Source: DATMTS01 sp035564555 (lineage in GTDB: Bacteria; Actinomycetota; Actinomycetes; Actinomycetales; Microbacteriaceae). Taken from it: a DNA stretch of 27,102 bases. The notes under the pieces were generated by a model. It searched no databases and had not been told where the DNA came from. It worked only from the letters and a program-made list of their open reading frames with translations. The DNA is taken from contig DATMTS010000024.1 of assembly GCA_035564555.1 (NCBI GenBank), positions 1-27,102 of the forward strand, given 5' to 3'. The position numbers and the translations under genes are program-made. This document shows, piece after piece, positions 13,520 to 21,567 of this stretch; positions within the stretch are counted from its first letter, which is position 1, and each line of letters opens with the position of its first letter.

Positions 13520-13636
13520 ACCCACAGATTAACAGTCACGCCGACGCTCCACTAGGCGTAACGTTGCACCCTCCAGGTGCTGCCTCACCGATGCGCACGC
13601 ACCGTTCGGTCGGAGTCCCAGACGGAGCAAGCTATA

Positions 13637-13655
13637 CAGTTACCCCGGGTAACTG
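13637..13655. other. Candidate oriT inverted repeat
   Basis: CAGTTACC (13637-13644) and GGTAACTG (13648-13655) form a perfect 8-bp dyad around CCG, about 100 bases before mobC. A second hairpin, CCGCC-AGGA-GGCGG, follows at 13709-13722. Relaxase substrates typically have an inverted repeat next to the nick site directly upstream of the mob genes, which is this position. The nick site itself cannot be assigned. The rest of 13520-13759 holds no gene. Confidence 0.45.
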
Positions 13656-13759
13656 GCTCGCGGTGCTGGACTGTCGCGTCCTGCGCCGGCATACTGGTCG
13701 TATGGTCTCCGCCAGGAGGCGGGTTCGCTGCGCTGGGCTAGAAGGACGGGGGAGGGGCG

Positions 13760-14158
13760 ATGTCGGATCAGAACGAGAGCCGACTTTTCGGCCGTTCCCG
13801 ACGCGCCAACGCCCCCAAGGGAGCGAAGCGCGATAAGCGCTACGAGGTGTACGTGACTCCGGAGGAGGACACGCAGCTGCGGGCCCGCGCCGCGGTTCGC
13901 GGTGTGACCGTTCCGCGCCTGTTGTTCGAATCTGCGATGAGTGCTCACGTGCAGACCGACACAGATCGCAAGGCCGCGATCGTTGAGATTTTCGCGGTGC
14001 GCCGGCTGCTGGCGAACCTGGCGAACAACGCGAACCAGCTGGCGAAGTACGCCAACAGTGAGGGCACCTTCCCGGTCGACGCGGAAGCGATCGTGAGCGA
14101 GTACCGGGAGCTTGTGCCGCGCCTGTCCGCTGCGATCGAGACGTTGGCTGACTCATGA
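13760..14158 (+). CDS. mobC: MobC-like mobilization accessory protein
   Basis: This 132-residue protein has a basic N-terminus (RSRRANAPKGAKRDKRYEVYVTPEE), a ribbon-helix-helix-like segment with the phrase VTPEEDTQLRARAAVRGVTVPRLLFESA, and the MobC hallmark NLANNANQLAKYAN near residue 95. MobC proteins bind oriT and help the relaxase open the nick region. GGAGGGG (13751-13757) precedes the ATG. The stop overlaps the relaxase ATG, so both are made together. Length is standard. Confidence 0.88.
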   Translation: MSDQNESRLFGRSRRANAPKGAKRDKRYEVYVTPEEDTQLRARAAVRGVTVPRLLFESAMSAHVQTDTDRKAAIVEIFAVRRLLANLANNANQLAKYANSEGTFPVDAEAIVSEYRELVPRLSAAIETLADS

Positions 14159-15798
14159 TGCCGAACATCACCCGGGGGAGCCGGATGGGTGGGCTCATGG
14201 TCTACCTCGCCGGTCCCGGTCGATCGAACGAGCACGAAGAGCAGCACCTGGTCGCCGGCAACTCGGCCATCGTCACGATGCACGGTTACGGCGTCCTCGA
14301 CCGTGAGACCGCGTTGGCGATCGCGAAGGATCTCGACGAGCCGCGCGTCGCGCTCGGCGTCGAGGTGACGCGCACGCAGAGCATCACCGACCCCGAGACG
14401 GGGCAGGTTCACTCGACGACCACGCCGGCGGACGTGTGGCACTGCTCGCTGTCGCTGCGCGCCGACGAGGGGCAACTGTCCGATGAGAAGTGGGGCGCGA
14501 TCGCGCAAGACTTCGCGGACCGGATGGGCTTCACCGTGGCCAGCGGCAAGGCCGAGTGCCGGTGGGTCGCAGTCCGTCACGGACTCTCGACGAACGGCAA
14601 TGACCACATCCACATCGCGGTCTCGCTGGTCCGCGAGGATGGCACCAAGGCGAGTACGCACAACGACTTTAAGAAGGCGCAGGACACATGCCGTGACCTG
14701 GAGCGTGAGTACGGGCTACAGCAGCTTTCCAGCCGTGAGCACGGGCTGGGGGAGCGGGGCATCAAGCCCGCCGAGCAGGAGCGCGCACGACGCACAGGTG
14801 CGGTCGAGGTCGATGCCCACCGGCTCGAGCGGGCAGTCCGTGCTGCGGCGGCCGCGTCGGTCGACGAGGGCGAATTCGTTCGCCGCGTGCGCCGAGCCGG
14901 CGTCCTCATCCGGCCCCGCTTCGCCGCGGGCCGCGACGATGTTGTGGCCGGCTACTCGGTGGCGCTGCGCACCGAGCACGGCACCCCTCCGGTCTGGTAC
15001 GGCGGCGGCCGTCTCGCCCGCGACCTGACCCTCCCGCGGCTGCGCGAGGGATGGCCCGACAGCCCCCAGGCGGCGCAGAGCGCAGTCGACGAGTGGCAGG
15101 CCACGAGCCGCAACCCGTGGCAGTACCGGCCGGTTGCGCCGGGCCGTGAAGAGCACGAGCCGGCGCCGGAGCTGTGGCAGAAATACTCCGACGACATGCG
15201 CCGGATGCGCGACGAGCTGCGCAGCGTCCCACCGGGCGATCGGGCCGCGTGGGCGCACGTCGCCCGCGACACGGCCGGCGCGTTCGCCGCATGGTCGCAG
15301 CGAGTGGAGACGGCCCCTGGACCGTTGGCCGCGACCGCTCGTGAGCTTGCCCGATCGGCGCAGATCAAAGCGCACACGTCGAAGCCGAAGAAGGTCAGCA
15401 TGGGCAGTGCCGGTGGCGCGGCCATGCTTTTGATGCAGGCCGCGAGCCAGGGGCAAGGGACGATGGCCGAGGCGATCCTGATGCGCCAACTGGCACGGCT
15501 CACCGTGGCGATCATCGACATGCACAAGGCCATCGGGGACGAAGTTCGCGCGGCGGAGATTTCCCGCACTCTGAACTCGCAGATGGCCACGGTCGCCTCG
15601 CGGCTACCGGAGGTCCCACGGAAGGGTCAGAGCACCCCGGCCGCCGACGTCGACGAGCGCACCGCCGAAGCGGTGCGGATCGCGCAGACCGGACTTAGCG
15701 CCCCACGTCCAGGGTCGCCGGTGCCGACGAAGATCGAACCCGCCAAGACCTACAAGCCCGCGACCGGACCCGAGCAAGACCGCGGCATCGGAAGATAA
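14155..15798 (+). CDS. Relaxase (MobA-like nuclease)
   Basis: A 547-residue relaxase/mobilization nuclease. The N-terminal domain has GGLMVYLAGPGRSNEHEEQH and the metal-binding HUH-type signature NGNDHIHIAVSLVREDG (His151, His153). TTTPADVWHCSLSLRADEG and the helix DRMGFTVASGKAECRWVAVRHG are typical of the actinobacterial relaxase group. The enzyme nicks oriT, stays bound to the 5' end and pilots the strand to the coupling protein. The C-terminal half is helical and Arg/Ala-rich. The ATG overlaps the mobC stop. Complete, no frame disruption. The MOB class (P or Q like) is not resolved by eye. Confidence 0.9.
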   Translation: MMPNITRGSRMGGLMVYLAGPGRSNEHEEQHLVAGNSAIVTMHGYGVLDRETALAIAKDLDEPRVALGVEVTRTQSITDPETGQVHSTTTPADVWHCSLSLRADEGQLSDEKWGAIAQDFADRMGFTVASGKAECRWVAVRHGLSTNGNDHIHIAVSLVREDGTKASTHNDFKKAQDTCRDLEREYGLQQLSSREHGLGERGIKPAEQERARRTGAVEVDAHRLERAVRAAAAASVDEGEFVRRVRRAGVLIRPRFAAGRDDVVAGYSVALRTEHGTPPVWYGGGRLARDLTLPRLREGWPDSPQAAQSAVDEWQATSRNPWQYRPVAPGREEHEPAPELWQKYSDDMRRMRDELRSVPPGDRAAWAHVARDTAGAFAAWSQRVETAPGPLAATARELARSAQIKAHTSKPKKVSMGSAGGAAMLLMQAASQGQGTMAEAILMRQLARLTVAIIDMHKAIGDEVRAAEISRTLNSQMATVASRLPEVPRKGQSTPAADVDERTAEAVRIAQTGLSAPRPGSPVPTKIEPAKTYKPATGPEQDRGIGR

Positions 15799-15813
15799 CG
15801 GAAGGTGGCAATC

Positions 15814-16698
15814 ATGGCCGAAGAGAACGACGGCATCGCAGACGCCCTGGACGGTCAGCTGCGGGTCGCACTCACTGTGGCGGCACAGCTGGGCGCACGG
15901 TTCGCGCGCATCCGGGAAGAGCTCGCCCGCACCCGCCAAGCGCAGACCGAGCAGCAGAACCGTGAGCTGCAAGTACGTTTCGACGCCGAACGAGCGGCAG
16001 CGCGCGCCGAGCTCGCACCGGTCTACGAGCGCAGCTGGTGGGACGCCGCGAGCGTCGAGCAGATCGCCAACGTCCACGAGACCGCTACCGCCTGGCACGG
16101 CATCGACCCCGAGGCCGACCGTGCCGGCGAACGGATCGCAGCGGAGGTTCGAGACCGTTACGGGCTGGACGTCCAGGACCTCGACGCGGACCCTGCAGCG
16201 GTGCGTGAGGCGCTGGCCAGGGCAGAGCGCACTCGCTCAGAGGCGGCCACCTCACGTGGGGAAAGTATCGTCGATGTTGCAGAAGCCGGCGCATTCCTTA
16301 CCGCGGCAGAGACGCTCGATCGAGTGGCCGAGGAGCGCCAGCGAAAAGCGGACGAACGCGACGAGCAGGCCGCCGAGGTGGGTGGGGCGCTCGACGTCGA
16401 CCAGCTGCGAGGCGAGGCGGAGAACGACGTGGCCGTGAGCGATGAACTGCGCGGCGACGCGAACGCCAACCGCGCGGACGCGGCCGGTGCGTTCGACAGT
16501 GCCGAACGGCGGGAACGCTTCGCCTCCTCGCTCGAGGGCAAGGCCGCTCGCGAGGTCATCGACGCTCGCATGACGACCGCGGCCGACCAAGCCCGCCATC
16601 CCCGCGAGGCAGTAACGGGTTCGCGACAGCGGGCGCCAAAGGCCCGCAAGACCCCAACCGGGCAGGGGCAGCAACGAGAGCGCAGCCTCGGTCGGTAG
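15814..16698 (+). CDS. Coiled-coil protein of the mobilization operon
   Basis: A 294-residue, highly charged protein with predicted coiled coil along most of its length (RIREELARTRQAQTEQQNRE; RVAEERQRKADERDEQAAEV). It has a distinctive central segment, YERSWWDAASVEQIANVHETATAW ... VRDRYGLDVQDLD, that I have seen in proteins linked to actinobacterial transfer genes, without known function. There is no signal peptide or membrane span. GGAAGG precedes the ATG by about 8 bases; GTG at 15805 is an alternative. It follows the relaxase by 15 bases and is the last gene before the terminator at 16715. Confidence 0.75.
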   Translation: MAEENDGIADALDGQLRVALTVAAQLGARFARIREELARTRQAQTEQQNRELQVRFDAERAAARAELAPVYERSWWDAASVEQIANVHETATAWHGIDPEADRAGERIAAEVRDRYGLDVQDLDADPAAVREALARAERTRSEAATSRGESIVDVAEAGAFLTAAETLDRVAEERQRKADERDEQAAEVGGALDVDQLRGEAENDVAVSDELRGDANANRADAAGAFDSAERRERFASSLEGKAAREVIDARMTTAADQARHPREAVTGSRQRAPKARKTPTGQGQQRERSLGR

Positions 16699-16714
16699 AG
16701 AGGAGCTAGGACGG

Positions 16715-16746
16715 CGAGGGGCCCGAGCAGAAGTTCGGGCCCCTCG
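16715..16746 (+). terminator. Strong hairpin terminator of the mob operon
   Basis: CGAGGGGCCCGA (16715-16726) pairs perfectly with TCGGGCCCCTCG (16735-16746), a 12-bp stem with an 8-base loop, 17 bases after the stop codon. There is no long T-run, as is common in GC-rich actinobacteria. It separates transfer genes from the restriction cargo. Confidence 0.75.
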
Positions 16747-16852
16747 TCGTGCGTCGAGTCCGGGCCCTTGCTGGTCGTCGGCTGTAGGTTTACCTGGAGG
16801 CGACGTCGCCTTCGCACCGCCCAGAAGGGCGCGACGTACTTGAGGAGGGCGT

Positions 16853-18637
16853 ATGCCGGTTCGGACGCTTGGCGTGCTGTCGCTGACGAAATTCATCCGC
16901 TTCGCTGATGTGCTCGACCATCTTGCGCTTCTCTCTCCCGGGGCGACGACAGCACAAGACGTCCACGCAGATCCCCTTCTCGAACCGCTCTGGGACGACC
17001 TGTTGCAGTACGTGCCTCGGCCAGCGAGTTCTCGTGCGGTAAGCGCAACCGCCGCTGAAATTGTCCAAGATGATGAGCTGCTAAAGGCGGCACGCGCCAG
17101 ACTTCCCGAGGGTCCTCTGCTGCTCTGGTGCGCCTTGGTGTTCGCAGATAGCCGACTCGACGCAGTTGTTCGAGAGGTACTAACCGATTCCGACGGCCGG
17201 TTCATTGAAGGAGTCCTAAATCGCGACTCGCTGATGGTCGCGCTAGCAAACCGACCGGAATTTGCAGGAACCAAGCAGGTCACGAATGTTCTACGAAATA
17301 TGGACCAGGCTGGCATCTTCGTACCCGAAGAGACGGGTCAGACGATCGTCGGTGTGCAGCAGTTTCTTCCCACTGGATTCATCGTTCCTTCGCTCCTTCG
17401 TCTGATTCAGGATCGCGTCGAGTACTGGGCGGACGACTCACGATTCGCGCCAGCCTCACCTGCTCATGCGCTGGACTTCGCCCTGGCTCTGGGGGCGAAC
17501 CACTGGTTGGGTCTAACGCGCGATGAGTTCGTTCGAGCCTCTCGTGGCGCCGGGGACCCTGCCGTGATGACGGCGCGGCATCCTGCACCCGCGGAAATCT
17601 CGGAACTCGCCGAACTGCTGAAGGCGAAACGACAGGTCGTGCTGCAGGGGCCGCCAGGGACCGGCAAAACGTACCTCGCGACCGCGTACATTGACTGGGC
17701 AACGAGCGGCCGACGGTCCGAGAGCCGCCTTCAAACAATCCTCGACGCGTTGCCGCAACGAGAACGAACGCCCGTCCGCATCGCGGACGAGGTGGAGCGC
17801 CTAGGACTGTCTGCGATCTGGGACATCGTGCAATTCCACCCCTCGTATGAATACAACGATTTCGTACGGACACTGGCCGCTCAGCCCGTGCCGGGAGGAG
17901 TTACGTTCGTCTCTCAGCATCGCATTTTGAGCTTGATTGCCGCGGTGGGCGTGGAGCTCGCCGGGCGAAACTCGAGCTGCGAACTCGTGCTCGTCTTGGA
18001 CGAGCTCAACCGAGGCAATATTCCGAGCATCTTCGGCGAGCTGTTGTATGCCCTCGAGTACCGCGGTCAACCGGTCGCCACGGCGTACTCAGTTAACGGC
18101 GATGCCTCGATCACCATCCCCAAGAGTCTGAGCATTATCGGCACCATGAACACGGCTGACCGGTCAATCGCTGTTATCGACTACGCCCTCCGGCGGCGAT
18201 TCGTCTTCATCACCGTCCCCGCGACCGATCGCCCGCTCATTAGCCACCCGGGGTACGTGGACGAGCGCCACCGGGCAGCGGCGTTGCTGCTGTTTGCAGC
18301 CGTTCACGACGCGCTCGGCGGTTCGTCGGCGGGAATTCAGGTCGGCCCGAGCTATTACCTGCCCTCTGGTACAGCGGCGGACCTCGATGAGGGTCTTCGA
18401 GAGCTGTCTTCGCGGTTCGTCTACGAGGTTCTCCCATTGCTTGGCGAATACGCGCTAGAGGGAGAACTCGACGAAGGTGACCTGGCCGCCCTCGTTGGGG
18501 AACTTTCGATCGACCTGACTACACCAGCGCACGACCAGGTGGATGCGCTGCATCTTGCTCTTCTGCATCGGACTGCTCCCGCATCGAGCGGCGCGCAGCC
18601 AGGAGGCTCTATCGAGGAGGACAGCGAGCCTCAGTGA
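16853..18637 (+). CDS. mcrB: McrB-like AAA+ motor subunit of a McrBC restriction system
   Basis: A 594-residue protein. The AAA+ domain starts near residue 245: Walker A GPPGTGKTY (Lys272), Walker B LVLDELNRGN (Asp383-Glu384), and the McrB signature GTMNTADRS (430-438) followed by ALRRRFVFI. The NRGN and MNTADRS motifs distinguish McrB GTPases from other AAA+ proteins. Residues 1-240 do not resemble the EcoMcrB DUF3578 domain and presumably recognise DNA, so target specificity is open. McrB hexamers translocate DNA using GTP and activate McrC. AGGAGG lies 4 bases before the ATG. The stop overlaps the mcrC GTG start. Codons such as CTA and AAA are commoner here than in the mob genes. Confidence 0.92.
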   Translation: MPVRTLGVLSLTKFIRFADVLDHLALLSPGATTAQDVHADPLLEPLWDDLLQYVPRPASSRAVSATAAEIVQDDELLKAARARLPEGPLLLWCALVFADSRLDAVVREVLTDSDGRFIEGVLNRDSLMVALANRPEFAGTKQVTNVLRNMDQAGIFVPEETGQTIVGVQQFLPTGFIVPSLLRLIQDRVEYWADDSRFAPASPAHALDFALALGANHWLGLTRDEFVRASRGAGDPAVMTARHPAPAEISELAELLKAKRQVVLQGPPGTGKTYLATAYIDWATSGRRSESRLQTILDALPQRERTPVRIADEVERLGLSAIWDIVQFHPSYEYNDFVRTLAAQPVPGGVTFVSQHRILSLIAAVGVELAGRNSSCELVLVLDELNRGNIPSIFGELLYALEYRGQPVATAYSVNGDASITIPKSLSIIGTMNTADRSIAVIDYALRRRFVFITVPATDRPLISHPGYVDERHRAAALLLFAAVHDALGGSSAGIQVGPSYYLPSGTAADLDEGLRELSSRFVYEVLPLLGEYALEGELDEGDLAALVGELSIDLTTPAHDQVDALHLALLHRTAPASSGAQPGGSIEEDSEPQ

Positions 18638-19989
18638 GCGCACGCATCGAGGTCCTCACGCTTAGCGAATACGGCGAGAGCGTCATTGACGACCAAGTTG
18701 CACAGCTCGTCGACGAGGGCTTTTGGGCAGCGCTCGGCGTGACGATCAGCAAACAGCCCGGCGACGTCGGGTGGAAGGTGAAAGCGGACGCCCTATCCGG
18801 CATAGCCCGTACGAGAAGCCGCGAGATCGACCTGACCGTCCGCATCGAGCCAAAGCTCCCGGGTGTGGACATTGTTTTTCTGGCGGACTATGCCTACGGC
18901 CAGCGGGTCGATGCTCTTCGCCGACCCGAAGGGGCTCGTGTCGGGATCGACAGCCAGCACAATGACCCCATCGCGACTCTGCTCATCTGGTACGTGAACT
19001 CCGTAAGCGACTTCGCCACGCGATGGCTTCGCAGGTCCTACCGCAGCCACCGAGTAACCCTCGACGGAAGAGTTCGCGGCCGAGTCCTCATCGGCCCGTA
19101 TATGGCTCGCAGCCTCACCTCTGGTCGAGCCAACGAAATTCCGTGCGTCGTGACCGAACGCACCATTGACACCGCCAACAACCGTGTACTGAAGGCGGGT
19201 CTACGCCGGGTGGCGAAACTTGCCATGACGCTCCCAGTTCCAGCCGCCCGCCGAGCTGTGCGCCACGCAGTAGCCGGCGCGATGCCTCGTTTCGCCGAGG
19301 TGGCCGATGTGGAGATTAGCGCCGCTCAGTTGAGAGCAACAAGCGTGAGAGGCCCGGAGCGGCACTACGAGAGCATCCTCGCGACCACGCAGGATCTCCT
19401 CGAAGGCAGATTTCTCGGCCAGCACCTCGGCCTCGCGCAGGTCGACTCGTTCCTATGGAGCATGCCGCACCTTTTCCAGGAGGCCGTGCGGGGCATCTTG
19501 GAAGGTACGGCCGGATTCACTCTGGACGGGACCCGCCGTCCGACGGCGAAATACTACGATGCCACGCGAGTGCGGCTGCGATCATCGAGTATCGATCCGG
19601 ATTTCGTCCTCGCTACTGCCAGCGGCGTAAGCCTGTTGGATGCGAAGTACAAGGATGCACTCGGAATCGGCGGGACCGACACCGACCTCGTCCAGAGCAC
19701 CGGCGGACCTAAGCTCCGCGTGTCCCGGAGTGATCTGTATCAGCTCGCCGCCTACCGTCAGCACACCGCTTGGGAGGGCGCACCTGTGGCCCTTGTCTAT
19801 CCCGTCACCGTTGCAGTTGATGCCCAGTTGCCCAAGCCATACGTAGTGGAAGGGCTTGGGGAGCCCATCTGGTTGGTGTTCGTTGACGTAGGTGAGCGTG
19901 CGCGCGAGCACGTGGCGGCCTTCGTTGCAAACATCACAGCACTTGGTCGGCCGCCCAAAATCGAGGCACGGGACTCGCCGGTAAGCTGA
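18634..19989 (+). CDS. mcrC: McrC-like endonuclease subunit
   Basis: A 451-residue protein with an N-terminal beta-rich domain and a C-terminal PD-(D/E)xK nuclease: SSIDPDFVLA (Asp323) and SLLDAKYKD (Asp336-x-Lys338), then a helix QLAAYRQH. This is the standard McrC arrangement and length is slightly above EcoMcrC (348), as in many McrC-like proteins. McrC binds the McrB hexamer, stimulates GTP hydrolysis and cuts DNA, usually at methylated or otherwise modified sites. The GTG start overlaps the mcrB stop. All core residues look intact, so the system is probably functional. Confidence 0.92.
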   Translation: MSARIEVLTLSEYGESVIDDQVAQLVDEGFWAALGVTISKQPGDVGWKVKADALSGIARTRSREIDLTVRIEPKLPGVDIVFLADYAYGQRVDALRRPEGARVGIDSQHNDPIATLLIWYVNSVSDFATRWLRRSYRSHRVTLDGRVRGRVLIGPYMARSLTSGRANEIPCVVTERTIDTANNRVLKAGLRRVAKLAMTLPVPAARRAVRHAVAGAMPRFAEVADVEISAAQLRATSVRGPERHYESILATTQDLLEGRFLGQHLGLAQVDSFLWSMPHLFQEAVRGILEGTAGFTLDGTRRPTAKYYDATRVRLRSSSIDPDFVLATASGVSLLDAKYKDALGIGGTDTDLVQSTGGPKLRVSRSDLYQLAAYRQHTAWEGAPVALVYPVTVAVDAQLPKPYVVEGLGEPIWLVFVDVGERAREHVAAFVANITALGRPPKIEARDSPVS

Positions 19990-20005
19990 TTGTCGGTGGG
20001 TCCCT

Positions 20006-20038
20006 CCAAGATCTAATCTGGTACTAACCAAGATCTAA
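20006..20038 (+). promoter_or_regulatory. Direct repeats upstream of the methyltransferase gene
   Basis: CCAAGATCTAA occurs at 20006-20016 and again at 20028-20038, 22 bp apart, i.e. about two helical turns. Each copy contains the palindrome AGATCT. The second copy ends 11 bases before the GTG start. Two same-face half sites directly over a start region suggest a repressor site. Because the gene product is an adenine methyltransferase with an HTH, self-control or methylation-sensitive control is plausible (inference). Confidence 0.5.
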
Positions 20039-20049
20039 ATGGAGAAGCC

Positions 20050-20913
20050 GTGACTTTGACTGCACCTGAACCCACCCGTACGCAAGCCGAGCCGCTGCGG
20101 GATGAAGTCGAAGCTCCACCTTTGCCGCGCATCGACGGTGGTTTCAAAACGGTCCTTGCTGACCCGCCGTGGCGCTTCGCCAACCGGACGGGCAAGGTTG
20201 CACCAGAGCATCGCCGACTCGACCGTTACAGCACGATGGATCTCGACGCCATTAAGGCCCTCCCGGTGAACGAGGTGGTGGCGAAAGATGCACACCTATA
20301 CCTCTGGGTCCCCAATGCACTGCTTCCCGAGGGAATCGCCGTCATGGAGGCCTGGGGCTTCCGCTACGTCTCAAACGTCATCTGGGCAAAGCGCCGCAAG
20401 GACGGAGGGCCGGATGGTCGAGGCGTCGGATTCTATTTCCGAAACGTCACCGAGATTCTGCTTTTCGGTGTGCGCGGAAGCATGCGAACTTTGCCGCCCG
20501 CGCGTTCGCAGGTCAACATGATTGAGACCCGCAAGCGCGAGCACAGCCGCAAGCCCGATGAGCAATACCCCTTCATCGAAGCGTGCTCACCCGGCCCCTT
20601 CCTGGAGATGTTCTCTAGGCATGCGCGAAAGGGCTGGACCTTGTGGGGAGACGAGGCGGACGAGGATCTTGAGCCACGCGGCAAAGCCCACCGTGGCTAT
20701 GGTGGCGGTGAAATTGAAGCCCCGGCCATTGGTCGTTACGAGCGACTTGACGGAGAAGTGGCCGAAGCCCTCGGCGAACAGCTTCGGGCGTTCTACGAGA
20801 CTGGCCTCAGCATTCGTGACTTGCAGAAGATAACGGGGTATTCGATTCAGCGCGTTCGAGGCCTGCTCGAGCGCGCAGGTGCCGACCTTCGCCCCCGTGG
20901 TGGGGCCCACTGA
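20050..20913 (+). CDS. MT-A70 family adenine N6-methyltransferase with C-terminal HTH
   Basis: A 287-residue protein. Residues 31-175 hold the MT-A70 fold: VLADPPWRF with catalytic DPPW (Asp38-Trp41), HLYLWVPNALLPEGIAVMEAWGF, and the NVTEILLFGVRG strand before RSQVNMIETRKREHSRKPDEQY. Bacterial members methylate adenine in DNA, often phage- or plasmid-borne. Residues ~245-285 (LRAFYETGLSIRDLQKITGYSIQRVRGLLERAG) form a likely helix-turn-helix fused to the enzyme, an unusual addition. The GTG start follows GGAGAA (20041-20046); the ATG at 20039 is stopped after four codons. It lies 60 bases after mcrC, so it may be the modification partner of the McrBC-like nuclease. Confidence 0.87.
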   Translation: MTLTAPEPTRTQAEPLRDEVEAPPLPRIDGGFKTVLADPPWRFANRTGKVAPEHRRLDRYSTMDLDAIKALPVNEVVAKDAHLYLWVPNALLPEGIAVMEAWGFRYVSNVIWAKRRKDGGPDGRGVGFYFRNVTEILLFGVRGSMRTLPPARSQVNMIETRKREHSRKPDEQYPFIEACSPGPFLEMFSRHARKGWTLWGDEADEDLEPRGKAHRGYGGGEIEAPAIGRYERLDGEVAEALGEQLRAFYETGLSIRDLQKITGYSIQRVRGLLERAGADLRPRGGAH

Positions 20914-20940
20914 CGCGATCGTCGGCGAGTAGGCCTGAGC

Positions 20941-21567
20941 ATGGGGAAGGCTCGAGCGAGCAAGGAACGACGCCGCACTGCGCGAGACGCAGTGCGGACC
21001 CTAACGTTGTGGCACGGAGGCGCGGCGGGTTTGGAAGTCGGCGGCCGGCTGCTACCGCCGTCGCACACGAACGCTGTCGGCAACCTCGCGGATTTGGGGT
21101 TGAAGGAGTCACGCCGCGATCGGGTCTACTTCACCGTTGACCGTGAGCTCGCGCGTGTCTTCGCGGCGGCCGTATCGCGGATGACAGGGGTCAGCGCCCT
21201 CTATCGGGTGGAGCCCATCGGAGAGGCGGATCCCGACCCGGATTTTCTAGCGGTCGGCTTCCAGGCGAAGCAGGCGCGGATTCTCGAGGTCGTCGAGACG
21301 AACATCACCCTCACAGCGACGGAGGAACTGCAGCGCCAACAGCCCTACCTGTTGTGGACGGATGACCGCCACATCTACACCGACGACGGCCGCGTGCAGC
21401 TCAATCCCACAGCTGCCGGACTCGGATTCACGCAACGGGACTTCGACAACCTGTTCCCGCGATGGACTCCGCTCCCGATCGTCGAGGACACGATCCAGCA
21501 GCTGCTAGTCGATCGTCAGTCGAGCCGGCGCATGTCGGGGAACAGGCCGGCGGGCGGTGCCTCGTAG
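20941..21567 (+). CDS. Arr-like ADP-ribosyltransferase domain protein
   Basis: A 208-residue protein. After a 20-residue basic lead, residues 21-120 fit the rifampin ADP-ribosyltransferase (Arr) fold: LTLWHGGAAGLEVGGRLLP with His25, RVYFTVDRELARVFAAAV with Tyr63, and YRVEPIGEADPDPDF with Asp97/Asp99, i.e. an H-Y-D triad. The strand AKQARILEVVE follows. It is longer than the ~140-residue Arr enzymes and has a C-terminal ~90 residues of unknown role, so rifampin need not be the substrate; a defence or toxin role is possible. A perfect 10-bp hairpin lies in codons 11-19. It ends by overlapping the convergent DUF4913 gene by 52 bases. Confidence 0.7.
   Translation: MGKARASKERRRTARDAVRTLTLWHGGAAGLEVGGRLLPPSHTNAVGNLADLGLKESRRDRVYFTVDRELARVFAAAVSRMTGVSALYRVEPIGEADPDPDFLAVGFQAKQARILEVVETNITLTATEELQRQQPYLLWTDDRHIYTDDGRVQLNPTAAGLGFTQRDFDNLFPRWTPLPIVEDTIQQLLVDRQSSRRMSGNRPAGGAS
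20973..20997 (+). repeat. Perfect hairpin inside the start of the Arr-like gene
   Basis: CCGCACTGCG (20973-20982), loop CGAGA, CGCAGTGCGG (20988-20997). The 10-bp perfect stem starts 33 bases into the reading frame and would be a very stable mRNA hairpin within the initiation zone. It could lower translation, or mark an operator that places the true start at the GTG at 20992 (codon 18). Confidence 0.55.

Noticed and set aside
13027..13555. Two overlapping plus-strand frames across the large dyad and the small coiled-coil gene
   Set aside because: They cross the terminator and inverted repeats and run antisense to the better-supported minus-strand gene.
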